From: Gemmatimonadetes bacterium T265 | GTDB taxonomy: Bacteria; Gemmatimonadota; Gemmatimonadetes; Gemmatimonadales; Gemmatimonadaceae | Assembly: GCA_019973575.1 (NCBI GenBank) | Contig: BPUI01000002.1 | Span: forward strand, 1,054,001 to 1,118,000 | Length of the DNA: 64,000 bases | Reading direction: 5' to 3' | Part shown: positions 43,199-51,773 of the stretch, in pieces | Layout of the letters: the number at the start of each line of letters is the position of its first letter | Numbering within the stretch: position 1 is the stretch's first letter | The notes under the pieces: generated by a model | What the model was told of the DNA's origin: nothing | What the model saw: only the letters and a program-made list of their open reading frames with translations | The model's database searches: none | Position numbers and translations under genes: made by a program

Positions 43199-44218
43199 AT
43201 GTTCATAGACCGCGTTGTCGTCCGCGTAGAGGCGGGCACCGGCGGCTCCGGCGCCAGCTCCTTCCGGCGCGAGAAATTCGTCCCGATGGGCGGCCCCGAC
43301 GGCGGCGACGGCGGCCGCGGCGGCGACGTCATCATCCGCGGCGACCGCAACCTCGCAACCCTGCTCGACTACACGTACCGCGACTTCTGGCGCGCCGAAC
43401 GCGGCGACCACGGCAGCGGTTCGAACCGCACCGGCGCGTCGGGCGCGAACGTGATCCTCCCGGTGCCGCCCGGCACCGTCGTCCGCGACGACGCCACCGG
43501 CGAGTTCCTCGGCGAAATCCTCGACGACGGCCAGGAGCTCACGATCGCCCGCGGCGGTCGCGGCGGCCGCGGCAACGCGAAGTTCACCTCCGCCACGCAC
43601 CAGGCACCGCGCGAATGGGAGCCGGGCGAGGACGGCGAGCAGCGCACTCTCGAACTCGAACTCAAGCTGATCGCCGACATCGGCCTCGTCGGCCAGCCGA
43701 ACGCGGGCAAGTCGACGCTCCTGTCCGTCATCTCGGCCGCACGCCCGAAAATCGCCGACTACCCGTTCACGACGCTCGCTCCCAACCTCGGCGTCGTCCA
43801 ACTCTCCGATCACCGCACGTTCGTCGTCGCCGACATCCCCGGCATCATCGAGGGCGCGCACGAGGGCCGCGGGCTCGGCATCCAGTTCCTGCGCCACATC
43901 GAACGGACCCGCGTCCTCGCGTTCCTGATCCCGATCGATGCGATGGACTGGCAGGCGGAGTACGACCAGCTCCGCGGCGAAATCCGCGAGTACTCCGCCC
44001 AACTCGCCGACAAGCCGCACTGTGTCGTCTTCACCAAGCTCGACCTGCTCGGCGAGGATTACACACCACCGATCGACGCGCCCGACAGCTTCGGAAGCTT
44101 CGCCGTGAGCGCCGCAGGTCGTACCGGCATCGACGCGCTCCTCGCCGGATGGTGGGCACAACTGCTGAGCATGCAGACCGCGAGCGTCGCGACGCAGGCC
44201 GGCGTCGCCCTGCCCTGA
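43199..44218 (+). CDS. obg: GTPase Obg (CgtA)
   Basis: 339-aa ribosome-associated GTPase that acts late in 50S assembly. The Gly-rich Obg domain spans residues 1-158 (VEAGTGGSGASSFRREKF, GGPDGGDGGRGGDV). The G domain has G1 GLVGQPNAGKST near 164, G2 region IADYPFTTLAPNLG near 187, G3 DIPGIIEGAHEG near 213 and G4 FTKLD near 280 (TKxD instead of NKxD), with G5 in VSAAG. The C-terminal extra domain is short. It starts at ATG 43199 and ends 5 bp before dprA. Confidence 0.96.
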   Translation: MFIDRVVVRVEAGTGGSGASSFRREKFVPMGGPDGGDGGRGGDVIIRGDRNLATLLDYTYRDFWRAERGDHGSGSNRTGASGANVILPVPPGTVVRDDATGEFLGEILDDGQELTIARGGRGGRGNAKFTSATHQAPREWEPGEDGEQRTLELELKLIADIGLVGQPNAGKSTLLSVISAARPKIADYPFTTLAPNLGVVQLSDHRTFVVADIPGIIEGAHEGRGLGIQFLRHIERTRVLAFLIPIDAMDWQAEYDQLRGEIREYSAQLADKPHCVVFTKLDLLGEDYTPPIDAPDSFGSFAVSAAGRTGIDALLAGWWAQLLSMQTASVATQAGVALP

Positions 44219-44223
44219 CGCCC

Positions 44224-45396
44224 ATGCCGGCAACGACCGCGCGCGTAACGCCCGCGGCGTTCCCGTCCGACGTCCACGCGACGTTCGACACGCCACTCGT
44301 CGACCGCGTCGCCGCCGCGGCACTCGCGCTGCTCCCGGGCGTGGGGCCGGTCCGCTGGCGATCGCTCATCACCTGCTATGACGGCGACGCCGCCCGCGCG
44401 GCCCTCGCCCACGGCGTCACGCAGAGCGCGTGGACCGACGCGCTCCGCGACGCCGCCCGTCGCCTGCGCGCACCGGACGGCGCGACCACGGTCCTCCTCG
44501 CGGGCGACCGGAGCTACCCGCGAGCGCTGCTCGACCTGCCCGACGCGCCACCCCTACTCTGGGCGCGCGGCAACCTCGCCACGCTCGCGGTCACGCCGAC
44601 CGCCGCGCTCGTCGGCACACGCCACAACAGCTCGGCCGGCGCACACACCGCACGCCGCCTGGTCGCGTCGCTGCGAGGCGACAACGCGTGCGTGATCAGC
44701 GGAATGGCCCGCGGCATCGACGGCGTCGTCCACGACGCCGCCCTCGCCGCCGGTCTCCCCACCATCGCGGTGTTGGGCACCGGCGTGGACGTGCCGTACC
44801 CCGCACAACATCGCGCGCTGTACGCGCGCATCGTCCGTGACGGCGCCGTCGTCAGCGAGCAGCCGCCTGGCACGAGCGCGGTACCCGGCGCGTTCCCGCG
44901 TCGCAACCGCATCATCGCGGCGCTCGCCGACTGCACAGTCGTCGTCGAAGCCGGCGAACGCAGCGGCGCCCTGATCACGGCCGACGTCGCGCTCGACCTC
45001 GGGCGTACCGTCGCCGCAGTCCCGGGGCCGATCGACGCGCAGACGTCGACCGGTGCGAACGCGCTGCTGCGCGACGGCGCGCACGTACTCGCTTCGGTGG
45101 ATGACCTGCTCCCACTCCTGCGCCCGCCGACAATACGTCGTCCGGCCGGCGAACGATTGGAGCGTCGCCCCCGCGCTGTCCGCGCCGCTACCGGCTCGAC
45201 CGCGAAATCCGTCCCTCCGGCCCTCCACGGCGACGAGCTGGCGCTCTGGGATGCCCTCGTCGAGCCCGCCGCCGACGCTGACGTTGCCGCCGAAAAGGCC
45301 GGACTTTCCGCGCGACGATGCGCGGCCGCGCTCGCCGGCTTGGAACTGCACGGCGCGGTCGCGACGGAGCTGACCGGCGCCATCCGCCGACTCTGA
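44224..45396 (+). CDS. dprA: DNA processing protein DprA (Smf)
   Basis: 390-aa protein that loads RecA onto incoming single-stranded DNA in natural transformation. An N-terminal helical SAM-like part (about 20-85) precedes the Rossmann-like domain with AALVGTRHNSSAGAH near residue 125, ISGMARGIDGVVHDAAL near 158, VLGTGVDVPYPAQH near 183, VVSEQPPGTSAVPGAFPRRN near 207 and EAGERSGALITADVAL near 243. A winged-helix-like C-terminus follows (about 325-390). Start ATG 44224, 5 bp after obg. It is the only competence-related gene seen here; most bacteria have it, so it does not prove transformability. Confidence 0.93.
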   Translation: MPATTARVTPAAFPSDVHATFDTPLVDRVAAAALALLPGVGPVRWRSLITCYDGDAARAALAHGVTQSAWTDALRDAARRLRAPDGATTVLLAGDRSYPRALLDLPDAPPLLWARGNLATLAVTPTAALVGTRHNSSAGAHTARRLVASLRGDNACVISGMARGIDGVVHDAALAAGLPTIAVLGTGVDVPYPAQHRALYARIVRDGAVVSEQPPGTSAVPGAFPRRNRIIAALADCTVVVEAGERSGALITADVALDLGRTVAAVPGPIDAQTSTGANALLRDGAHVLASVDDLLPLLRPPTIRRPAGERLERRPRAVRAATGSTAKSVPPALHGDELALWDALVEPAADADVAAEKAGLSARRCAAALAGLELHGAVATELTGAIRRL

Positions 45397-45463
45397 CGCG
45401 GTCAACGCTCCGCGGGACGGCCACGCCGCCACCTCGGCCGCGAACGCGCGGCACGGCTTCGGG

Positions 45464-45469
45464 TATTAT
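45464..45469 (+). promoter_or_regulatory. Minus-10-like TATTAT before hemW
   Basis: TATTAT is a near-perfect -10 box in GC-rich surroundings and ends 4 nt before GTG 45474. Transcription would begin around the start codon. No good -35 box is visible. Confidence 0.45.
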
Positions 45470-45473
45470 TCGC

Positions 45474-46610
45474 GTGCCCGATCTGTACCGTCATGTCTAC
45501 GTGCACGTCCCGTTTTGTGCGCGGCGTTGCGTGTATTGCGATTTCGCGATCGCGGTCCGCGCCCGCGTGCCCGTCGACGAGTACCTGGACGGCGTGCGGC
45601 GCGAGCTCGAGGCCCGCTTCGGGCCGGCACCGCGGGCCGTCGACCGCGCGCCGATCACGACGCTTTACATGGGCGGCGGTACGCCGTCGCGGCTGGGCGG
45701 CGACGGGCTCGCGCGACTGGTCGACGTGTTCAGGCGCTGGTTCGTGTGGGACGAAAGCGCCGAAGTGACAGCCGAAGCGAACCCGGACGACGTGACCGCG
45801 GACGCCGTCCGGTCCTGGCGCGACGCCGGCATCACGCGCCTGTCGATCGGCGCCCAAACGTTCGACGAGAGCGCGCTCGGCTGGATGCGGCGGTCCCACG
45901 CGCGCGACGCGGCGGAGCGCGCGGTCGACATCGCTCGCGCGCACGGCATCGACGACCTCGCCCTCGACCTCATCTTCGCGCTCCCGGAGGGAGTCGCGCG
46001 CGACCTGGACGCCGACCTCGCGCGGCTCGTGGCTCTCGCCCCGTCACACGTGTCGATCTACGGCTTGACGGTAGAACCCGGTACCCCGCTCGCGCGGTGG
46101 GCCGATCGGCGAGCGGTCGACGAAGCCGACGAGTCGCGGTACGAGGCGGAGTTCCTCACCGCGCACGACGTCCTGACCGCGGCGGGGTACGAGCACTACG
46201 AAGTATCGAACTTCGCCCGCCCCGGGCGCCGGGCGCGGCACAACTCGGCGTACTGGTCCGGGGTCCCGTACGTCGGACTCGGCCCGTCGGCGCACGGATT
46301 TGACGGCGTGGTCCGGCGCTGGAACGAACCTGCGTACGCGCGCTGGCTCTCGCGCGTCGGGCGCGGGGAGGATCCGCTCGCGGGCTGCGACCCGCTCGAC
46401 GCGGACGCGCGCCAAACCGAGGCCGTCTACCTGGGTCTCCGCACTGCCGACGGTCTGCGAATCCGGCAGAACGAGCGCCCGCGCGTCCGACGCTGGGCCG
46501 ACGCGGGGTGGGCCACGCTCGACGGAGAATGCGCTCGCCTCACGCCCCTCGGTTGGCTCCGGCTCGACGCCCTGGCCGCCGACTTGACAGCGGTCCGAAG
46601 TCGTTCGTAG
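45474..46610 (+). CDS. hemW: HemW-like radical SAM protein
   Basis: 378 aa. The radical SAM cluster motif CARRCVYCDF (CxxxCxxC) lies near residue 16, after HVYVHVPF, exactly as in HemW and HemN. TLYMGGGTPSRLG near 63, TAEANPDDVT near 98, RLSIGAQTFDE near 120 and ALDLIFALPEG near 160 follow in family order. The C-terminal part has NSAYWSGVPYVGLGPSAHGF near 258. The lack of HemN's extra N-terminal Cys motif points to HemW, a heme chaperone, rather than coproporphyrinogen oxidase. GTG 45474 sits just after a TATTAT box. Its TAG stop overlaps the hrcA promoter. Confidence 0.9.
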   Translation: MPDLYRHVYVHVPFCARRCVYCDFAIAVRARVPVDEYLDGVRRELEARFGPAPRAVDRAPITTLYMGGGTPSRLGGDGLARLVDVFRRWFVWDESAEVTAEANPDDVTADAVRSWRDAGITRLSIGAQTFDESALGWMRRSHARDAAERAVDIARAHGIDDLALDLIFALPEGVARDLDADLARLVALAPSHVSIYGLTVEPGTPLARWADRRAVDEADESRYEAEFLTAHDVLTAAGYEHYEVSNFARPGRRARHNSAYWSGVPYVGLGPSAHGFDGVVRRWNEPAYARWLSRVGRGEDPLAGCDPLDADARQTEAVYLGLRTADGLRIRQNERPRVRRWADAGWATLDGECARLTPLGWLRLDALAADLTAVRSRS

Positions 46611-46613
46611 GAT
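46584..46613 (+). promoter_or_regulatory. Promoter of hrcA (TTGACA-N18-TAGGAT)
   Basis: A consensus -35 TTGACA (46584-46589) and TAGGAT (46608-46613) are 18 bp apart inside the 3' end of hemW; the -10 contains the hemW stop codon. Transcription would start within a few bases of ATG 46624, leaving almost no leader. No CIRCE inverted repeat is seen here. Confidence 0.7.
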
Positions 46614-46623
46614 TGAACTTACC

Positions 46624-47682
46624 ATGCATTCAGAGCTCTCCGACCGCGAGCGCCGCGTGCTCGCGGCGGTGATTCAGAGCTACGTCGCCACGGCGGAGCC
46701 CGCCGGCTCGCGGATGATCGCGCGCAAGTTCGGACTCAACGTTTCGCCGGCGACGATCCGGAATACGATGAGCGACCTGGAAGAGAAGGGGTTCCTCTTC
46801 CACCCGCACACGTCCGCCGGCCGCGTCCCGACGCACAAGGCGTATCGCGTCTACGTCGACGCGCTCATCCACGTCCCGGCGCTCGAGGCCGCCGACCAGG
46901 ACCGGCTGAGCGAGCACCTCGCGACCGCACCGGCCGCCGGGCAGGTCGACACGATCGACGCCATCCTCCGCCGCGCCGCGCAGTCGCTCGGCGTGCTCAC
47001 ACAGGAACTCGGCGTCGCCGTCGGCCCGCAGCTCGACGCCGCCGCGCTGCGCCAGATCGACCTCGTCCGCCTCGCGAGCGACCGATTGCTCGTCGTCTTC
47101 ACGCTCGACCGCGGGGCGGTGCGGACCGTGTTCGTCGAGGTGCCGGGCGAGATCGCGGACGACGCGGTGCGCGAAGTCGCGCGCGTGCTGAACGAGCGCC
47201 TCGCGGGCCGCACGATGGCCGAGCTTCGCGGCACGCTCGCCGAGCGGCTGCGCGACGCGCCGCCGACGGCCGACGCGGCCGACCTGTTGAACATCTTCGT
47301 CGCCGGCGCCGGCCCGCTCATCGAGCCCGACGCGGGCCCCGGCGCCCCCGCGCTCGTCATGGGGCAGCCCTCGCTGCTCGCAGACCAGCCGGAATTCGCG
47401 AGCGGCCCCGAGATGCGCCGCCTCCTCGAGCTCACCGAGACCCGCGAAGATCTCGCGCGACTCCTCACCCGCCGCGCCGGGCACACCGCCGGGCTCTCGA
47501 TCACGATCGGCAGCGAGCACGACGACCCGCGGCTCGCGCCGTTCACCGTCGTGACCGCGGAGTACCGCGCCGCCGGGCTGAGCGGCGTCATCGGCGTGAT
47601 CGGGCCGACGCGGATGCCGTACGAAAAGGTGATCGCCCTCGTCAGCCACACCTCGCGGCTCGTCTCCGACCTCCTGCACTGA
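46624..47682 (+). CDS. hrcA: Heat-inducible transcription repressor HrcA
   Basis: 352 aa. The N-terminal winged helix shows SDRERRVLAAVIQSYVATAE and the recognition region VSPATIRNTMSDLEEKGFLF (residues 39-58), then HPHTSAGRVPTHKAYRVYVD. GAF-like and dimerisation parts follow, ending in the family motif GVIGVIGPTRMPYEKVIAL near 320. HrcA normally represses the groE and dnaK operons by binding CIRCE; no CIRCE-like inverted repeat (GAGTGCTAA type) is visible at its own promoter. It lies directly before dnaJ without grpE or dnaK between them. Confidence 0.94.
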   Translation: MHSELSDRERRVLAAVIQSYVATAEPAGSRMIARKFGLNVSPATIRNTMSDLEEKGFLFHPHTSAGRVPTHKAYRVYVDALIHVPALEAADQDRLSEHLATAPAAGQVDTIDAILRRAAQSLGVLTQELGVAVGPQLDAAALRQIDLVRLASDRLLVVFTLDRGAVRTVFVEVPGEIADDAVREVARVLNERLAGRTMAELRGTLAERLRDAPPTADAADLLNIFVAGAGPLIEPDAGPGAPALVMGQPSLLADQPEFASGPEMRRLLELTETREDLARLLTRRAGHTAGLSITIGSEHDDPRLAPFTVVTAEYRAAGLSGVIGVIGPTRMPYEKVIALVSHTSRLVSDLLH

Positions 47683-47691
47683 CCGTTAGGC

Positions 47692-48834
47692 ATGGCCGAC
47701 TACTACAGCACGCTCGGCGTCGCGCGCGACGCGTCCGACGACGACCTCAAGAAGGCGTACCGCAAGCTCGCGATGCAGTGGCACCCGGACCGCAACAACG
47801 GCTCGGCCGAGGCCACGGAGAAGTTCAAGGAAATCACGGAGGCGTACGACGTCCTGCGGGACCCGCAGAAGCGTACCGCGTTCGACCGCTACGGCGAGGC
47901 CGGCCTGCGCGGCGCGGGCGGCGGCGGCGCGTACCACCACGTCGACCTCTCCGAAGCGCTGAACATCTTCATGCGCGAGGCCGGCTTTGGGGGCATCGGC
48001 GACCTCTTCGGGGCGGGCGGCCGCGGCGGAGCGAGCGGGCCCCGCACGGGCTCGGACGTGAAGATCGACGTCCCGCTCACGCTCGCGGAGGTCGCGACCG
48101 GCGTCGACCGCACGCTCACGGCCAAGCTGCTCGACTCGTGCGACCGGTGTGAGGGGAGCGGCGCGGAGCCCGGCTCGAAGCCGACCACCTGCACGACGTG
48201 CGGCGGCTCGGGCGAGGTCCGCCGCGCGCAGCGGTCGTTCTTCGGCCAGTTCGTCTCGGTCGCGCCCTGCCCGACGTGCGCGGGCGAGGGGACCGTGATC
48301 GCGACGCCGTGTAAGAAGTGCCGCGGCGAGGGCCGCGTCCGCGCGGAGAAGCAGGTGCAGCTGTCAGTGCCGGCCGGCGTCGCCACGGGACAGTACATGA
48401 CGCTCCGCGGGCAGGGTAACGTCGGGCCGCGCGGCGGGCCGCGCGGCGACCTCGTCATGCTCTTCGACGTCGAAGAAGACCCGCGGTTCGAGCGCGACGG
48501 CGAGGACCTCTACTGCGAGGTGCTCGTCGGCTACCCGCAGCTCGTGTTAGGCGCGGACGTCGCCGTGCCGGGCGTCACCGGCGAGCTGTCGCTCCGCGTG
48601 CCCGCCGCGACGCAGAGCGGGCAGGTGTTCCACCTCCGCGGCCGCGGCCTGCCCCGCGTGAACGCGAGCGGCGTGGGCGACCTGCACGTCCGCGTCCAGC
48701 TCTGGACGCCGGACCACCTCACCCCCCGCGAGGAGGAACTCGTCCGCGCGCTCGGCGACGCCTCCGCGGAGCCGCCGCAGAAGTCGCACGCGAAGGGGTT
48801 CTGGGGCAAGATGAAGGAGGCGTTGCGCGCGTGA
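47692..48834 (+). CDS. dnaJ: Chaperone DnaJ
   Basis: 380-aa DnaK co-chaperone. The J domain has MQWHPDRNNG (HPD motif near residue 33). A short Gly-rich linker is followed by the zinc domain with four CxxCxGxG repeats (CDRCEGSG, CTTCGGSG, CPTCAGEG, CKKCRGEG, residues about 146-218). The C-terminal substrate-binding domains end near 350 (GDLHVRVQLWTP). The 9-bp gap after hrcA contains a GTTAGGC motif directly before the ATG. It overlaps prmA as GTGA. Type I DnaJ, complete. Confidence 0.95.
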   Translation: MADYYSTLGVARDASDDDLKKAYRKLAMQWHPDRNNGSAEATEKFKEITEAYDVLRDPQKRTAFDRYGEAGLRGAGGGGAYHHVDLSEALNIFMREAGFGGIGDLFGAGGRGGASGPRTGSDVKIDVPLTLAEVATGVDRTLTAKLLDSCDRCEGSGAEPGSKPTTCTTCGGSGEVRRAQRSFFGQFVSVAPCPTCAGEGTVIATPCKKCRGEGRVRAEKQVQLSVPAGVATGQYMTLRGQGNVGPRGGPRGDLVMLFDVEEDPRFERDGEDLYCEVLVGYPQLVLGADVAVPGVTGELSLRVPAATQSGQVFHLRGRGLPRVNASGVGDLHVRVQLWTPDHLTPREEELVRALGDASAEPPQKSHAKGFWGKMKEALRA

Positions 48835-49706
48835 GCGCGCCCGACGGCGTCCCCGGTCCGGCCATCGCCGCGCCCGCCCCCTGGACCGCGGTGCGCGTCC
48901 GCCCGCGCGGAGATCGCGACGCCGCGCAGCGCGTTTCGGACGCGTTGTTCGAGGCGGGCTCGATGGGCGTCCACGTGGACGGCCCGACGCTCGTCACGCA
49001 GTTCCCGGCCGGTGTCGACGTCGACGCGGTCCGCGTCGCGGTCCTCGCGGCCGACCCGTCCGCCGACGTCGAGATCGCGCCCGCCGTCGCCGTCGACTGG
49101 TCGACCGGCTGGCGAGCCCTCATCGGTGCGCACGACCTCGGCGCGCTCGCGATCGTCCCGCCGTGGCTCGCCGACGGCCGCGATCCGGCGCGCACGATCG
49201 TCATCGACCCCGGGATGGCGTTCGGTACCGGCGACCATCCGACGACGCGCGGCGTCGTCCGGCTCCTTCCCGCGGTGATCCGCCCCGGCGACCTCGTCGC
49301 CGACCTCGGCGCGGGCAGCGGGGTGCTCGCGATCGCGGCCGCGAAGCTGGGCGCGCGGCGCGTCGCGGCGATCGAGTTCGACCCTGACGCGATCGGGAAC
49401 GCGGAAGAGAACGTCGAGCGGAACGAGGTCGGCGCGGTCGTCACCGTCATCGAGGGCGACGCGGGCGTGCTGCTCCCGCTCGTCGCGCCCGTGCGCGTCG
49501 TCGTCGCGAACATCATCTCGAGCGTACTCGTCGAGCTGCTCCCCGCGATCGAGGACGCGTTGGCGCCGAGCGGCGATGTCGTGCTCAGCGGGATTCTCTG
49601 GGACGAACGTCCGCACATGCTCGAAATCCTCGGCGCGAGCGGGTGGGAAGTCGCGGCAGAAGACCGCGAGGACGCGTGGTGGAGCGTGCACGTGCGCCGC
49701 GTGTGA
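48831..49706 (+). CDS. prmA: Ribosomal protein L11 methyltransferase
   Basis: 291 aa. An N-terminal substrate-recognition domain (to about residue 100) is followed by the SAM domain with IVIDPGMAFGTGDHPTTR near 122, VADLGAGSGVLAIAAAKLGA near 160 and VVANIISSVLVELLP near 224 (motif NI-type replacing NPPY). The FGTGDHPTT step is diagnostic of PrmA. It trimethylates L11 at the ribosome. GTGA overlaps on both sides tie it to dnaJ and rsmE. Confidence 0.93.
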   Translation: MSAPDGVPGPAIAAPAPWTAVRVRPRGDRDAAQRVSDALFEAGSMGVHVDGPTLVTQFPAGVDVDAVRVAVLAADPSADVEIAPAVAVDWSTGWRALIGAHDLGALAIVPPWLADGRDPARTIVIDPGMAFGTGDHPTTRGVVRLLPAVIRPGDLVADLGAGSGVLAIAAAKLGARRVAAIEFDPDAIGNAEENVERNEVGAVVTVIEGDAGVLLPLVAPVRVVVANIISSVLVELLPAIEDALAPSGDVVLSGILWDERPHMLEILGASGWEVAAEDREDAWWSVHVRRV

Positions 49707-50458
49707 CGTGGGACGGCGCGGGCGACGTCCGGCCGACGGTCGCCTCGTTCGTCGCGTCCGGTCCGATCGCCGCCGGCCGGATCGCTCTGGGCGACGCCGC
49801 CGCCCACCACGCACGCGTGCGACGCCTTGCCGACGGCGACCGCGTGACGGTTCGCGACGGCGCCGGCTCGGTCGGCCAGGGGCGCGTCGCGCGGCTTGCG
49901 AAGCACACGCTCGACATCGAGGTCGAACACGTCGACCAGGTTGCCGCACCCGCCCCCGTGCATCTCCTCGCGCCCGTCGGAGACCGAGAGCGGATGCTCT
50001 GGCTCGCCGAGAAGGCCGTCGAGGTCGGGGTGACGAGCTGGCGCGCGGTGCGATGGCAGCGGTCGCGTAGCGTGTCACCCCGCGGGGAGGGTGACGCGTT
50101 CGTCGCCAAGCTGCGTGCGCGCATGGCGCAGGCGCTCGCGCAGTCGGAGGGGGCGTGGCTGCCGACGGTGGACGACGCGGCCGAGTTGGACGACGTCGTG
50201 GAGCGACTCCCGTCTGGCGTGCGCGTGCTGCTCGACGGGGCCGGCGGTCCGTTCGCGACGACCGCCGACGCGAGCGTGCGCGACGGCCTGTGTCTCGCGG
50301 TCGGGCCGGAGGGCGGCCTGGAGGCGAAGGAGATCGCGCGTTGCGAGGCGGCCGGCTTTCGTCGCGCGTCGCTGCCCGGCAACGTCCTGCGGTTCGAAAC
50401 GGCCGGCGTGGTCGGACTCGCGTTCGCACGCCACGCGGTCGAACGCGCGCGCGATTAG
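49703..50458 (+). CDS. rsmE: 16S rRNA (uracil1498-N3)-methyltransferase
   Basis: 251-aa SPOUT-fold methyltransferase. The N-terminal PUA-like part has AAHHARVRRLADGDRVTV near residue 33. The knot domain has LAEKAVEVGVTSWRAV near 97, LAVGPEGGLEAKEIARCE near 198 and SLPGNVLRFETAGVVGLAF near 222, the usual RsmE SAM-binding loops. GTG 49703 overlaps the prmA stop as GTGA and gives the normal length; an in-frame start at 49,643 would extend into prmA. It modifies U1498 of 16S rRNA. Confidence 0.92.
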   Translation: MTWDGAGDVRPTVASFVASGPIAAGRIALGDAAAHHARVRRLADGDRVTVRDGAGSVGQGRVARLAKHTLDIEVEHVDQVAAPAPVHLLAPVGDRERMLWLAEKAVEVGVTSWRAVRWQRSRSVSPRGEGDAFVAKLRARMAQALAQSEGAWLPTVDDAAELDDVVERLPSGVRVLLDGAGGPFATTADASVRDGLCLAVGPEGGLEAKEIARCEAAGFRRASLPGNVLRFETAGVVGLAFARHAVERARD

Positions 50459-50487
50459 CCCGAGGACATACCATTCACTTGCCGCTC

Positions 50488-50829
50488 ATGTCTGAAACCT
50501 GCCTCTTCTGCCGGATCGTCGCGGGCGAGATCCCGGCGCAGATCGTCGCCCAGAACGATCAGTGCATCGCGTTCCGCGACGTCGCGCCGCAGGCGCCGCT
50601 GCACGTGCTCGTCGTGCCGCGCGCGCACGTCGCGTCGCTCAGTGCTGGCGAGGACGCCGCGATGATCGGCGCGGTCGCCATGCTCGCCGCGCAGGTCGCG
50701 CGCGACGCGGGCTACGCCGAGCGCGGCTTCCGCACGGTCGTGAATGACGGCCCGGATGCCGGCCAGACCGTGTCGCATCTGCACATGCACGTCCTCGCCG
50801 GGCGCCCGCTCGCCTGGCCGCCGGGCTGA
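50488..50829 (+). CDS. HIT family nucleotide-binding protein
   Basis: 113-aa histidine triad protein of the HINT branch. CLFCRIVAGEIPAQIV at the start and the triad HLHMH (His97, 99 and 101) near the end define it; the usual last His is absent from the two positions that follow (VL). It hydrolyses or binds nucleotides such as AMP-linked amines. It is the last gene of the hrcA operon, 29 bp after rsmE, and is followed by a hairpin. Confidence 0.9.
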   Translation: MSETCLFCRIVAGEIPAQIVAQNDQCIAFRDVAPQAPLHVLVVPRAHVASLSAGEDAAMIGAVAMLAAQVARDAGYAERGFRTVVNDGPDAGQTVSHLHMHVLAGRPLAWPPG

Positions 50830-50849
50830 GGTCGCGGCGCTGCGGACCC

Positions 50850-50880
50850 GCGACGACGACCGCGTTACGATCGTCGTCGC
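50850..50880. terminator. Hairpin between the HIT gene and the convergent HTTM gene
   Basis: GCGACGACGA and TCGTCGTCGC form a perfect 10-bp stem with an 11-nt loop. It begins 20 bp after the HIT stop and reaches into the last codons of the minus-strand HTTM-like gene, whose TAA lies in the loop. There is no T-tract, so termination is plausible but unproven. Confidence 0.4.
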
Positions 50881-51773
50881 AGCCGACGTACCGGGTCGAT
50901 GAACGCGAGGGCGAGCGCGGCGTACTCGGCGAAATTCGCCCGCTGCAGCACGAAGATGCCGACGTGCATCACGAGGCCGCCGAGGAGGAGGAAGGGAAGC
51001 GCGCGGCGCCACACGAGGCCCAACCAGAACAGCGCCTCGTATGCGACCGAGAACAGCGCGCTCGCCGCGGCGAGCGCCGGAACGCGTGCGGCTTGCAGTG
51101 CGAGCGGGTTGCCGAAGCGCAGTCCGTCCTGGACGAGGTAGAACTGCAGCGTCGACGGCGCGAACCACGCGAGGCCGCCTCGCGCGAGCTTCGAGCCGGC
51201 GGCCGAGAGGTACGTGAGCGCGATCAGCCACTGCACCGTGACTAACGGCCAGCGCGCGTCCGGGTGCTCCGGCGGCACCGGCCGTCCCGCGCGCCGCGCC
51301 CGCCACGCGTCGACGGAGAGGGCCGCGCCGCACGGCGCACACGCGAGCAGCCCGAGCGAAATGAGCGCGAGCGCGTTGTTGTGGTAGAGGGCGTCGCCGC
51401 GCGAGTAGATCGCCCCCCACAGCACGAGCAGCGCCCACAGGAACACGAGCACGCTCGCGCGGGCGAACAGGCCGATCGCGGCGAGCAGTCCGGCGACGAC
51501 CGCCGTGGACCAGGCGAGCGGTCCGAGGACGCTGATGTCCCAATGGCCGAGGCGCCCGAGTGGGAGCATCGCCGCGCGGAGGACCGGCAGCACGTTCCCG
51601 GTCAGGCGCGGTCCGTCAGCCCCGACCGATAGCGCCGTCTCGAGCGCCGGAAGCCGAACGAGGAGCATTACGACGAGTCCGATCCGAAGGAGCGCCAGGT
51701 CCGAGAGTGGCTGCGGCGCGAACCAGTAACGACGTAGCGCCTCGACCACGCGCGGTGGTTCCAGTGCGTTCAT
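50865..51773 (-). CDS. HTTM-domain (vitamin K-dependent carboxylase-like) membrane protein
   Basis: About 302 aa with seven or more membrane segments: an N-terminal cytoplasmic stretch (PQPSDLALLRIGLVVMLLV), then segments up to LPFLLLGGLVMHVGIFVLQ near residue 260. The pattern of paired helices with HWDISVLGPLAW and LYHNNALALISLGLLAC matches the HTTM domain related to gamma-glutamyl carboxylase. No catalytic role can be assigned from sequence alone. The ATG at 51,773 overlaps the stop of the upstream partner gene as ATGA, so the two form an operon. Confidence 0.75.
   Translation of the reverse strand: MNALEPPRVVEALRRYWFAPQPLSDLALLRIGLVVMLLVRLPALETALSVGADGPRLTGNVLPVLRAAMLPLGRLGHWDISVLGPLAWSTAVVAGLLAAIGLFARASVLVFLWALLVLWGAIYSRGDALYHNNALALISLGLLACAPCGAALSVDAWRARRAGRPVPPEHPDARWPLVTVQWLIALTYLSAAGSKLARGGLAWFAPSTLQFYLVQDGLRFGNPLALQAARVPALAAASALFSVAYEALFWLGLVWRRALPFLLLGGLVMHVGIFVLQRANFAEYAALALAFIDPVRRLRRRS

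Noticed and set aside
40334-44323. Open frame of more than 1,300 codons on the minus strand
   Set aside because: It runs antisense to mlaD, asparaginase, the CMD gene and obg, all clearly real. Its product is a low-complexity Arg/Ala/Glu string. Long antisense frames are a common by-product of high GC.
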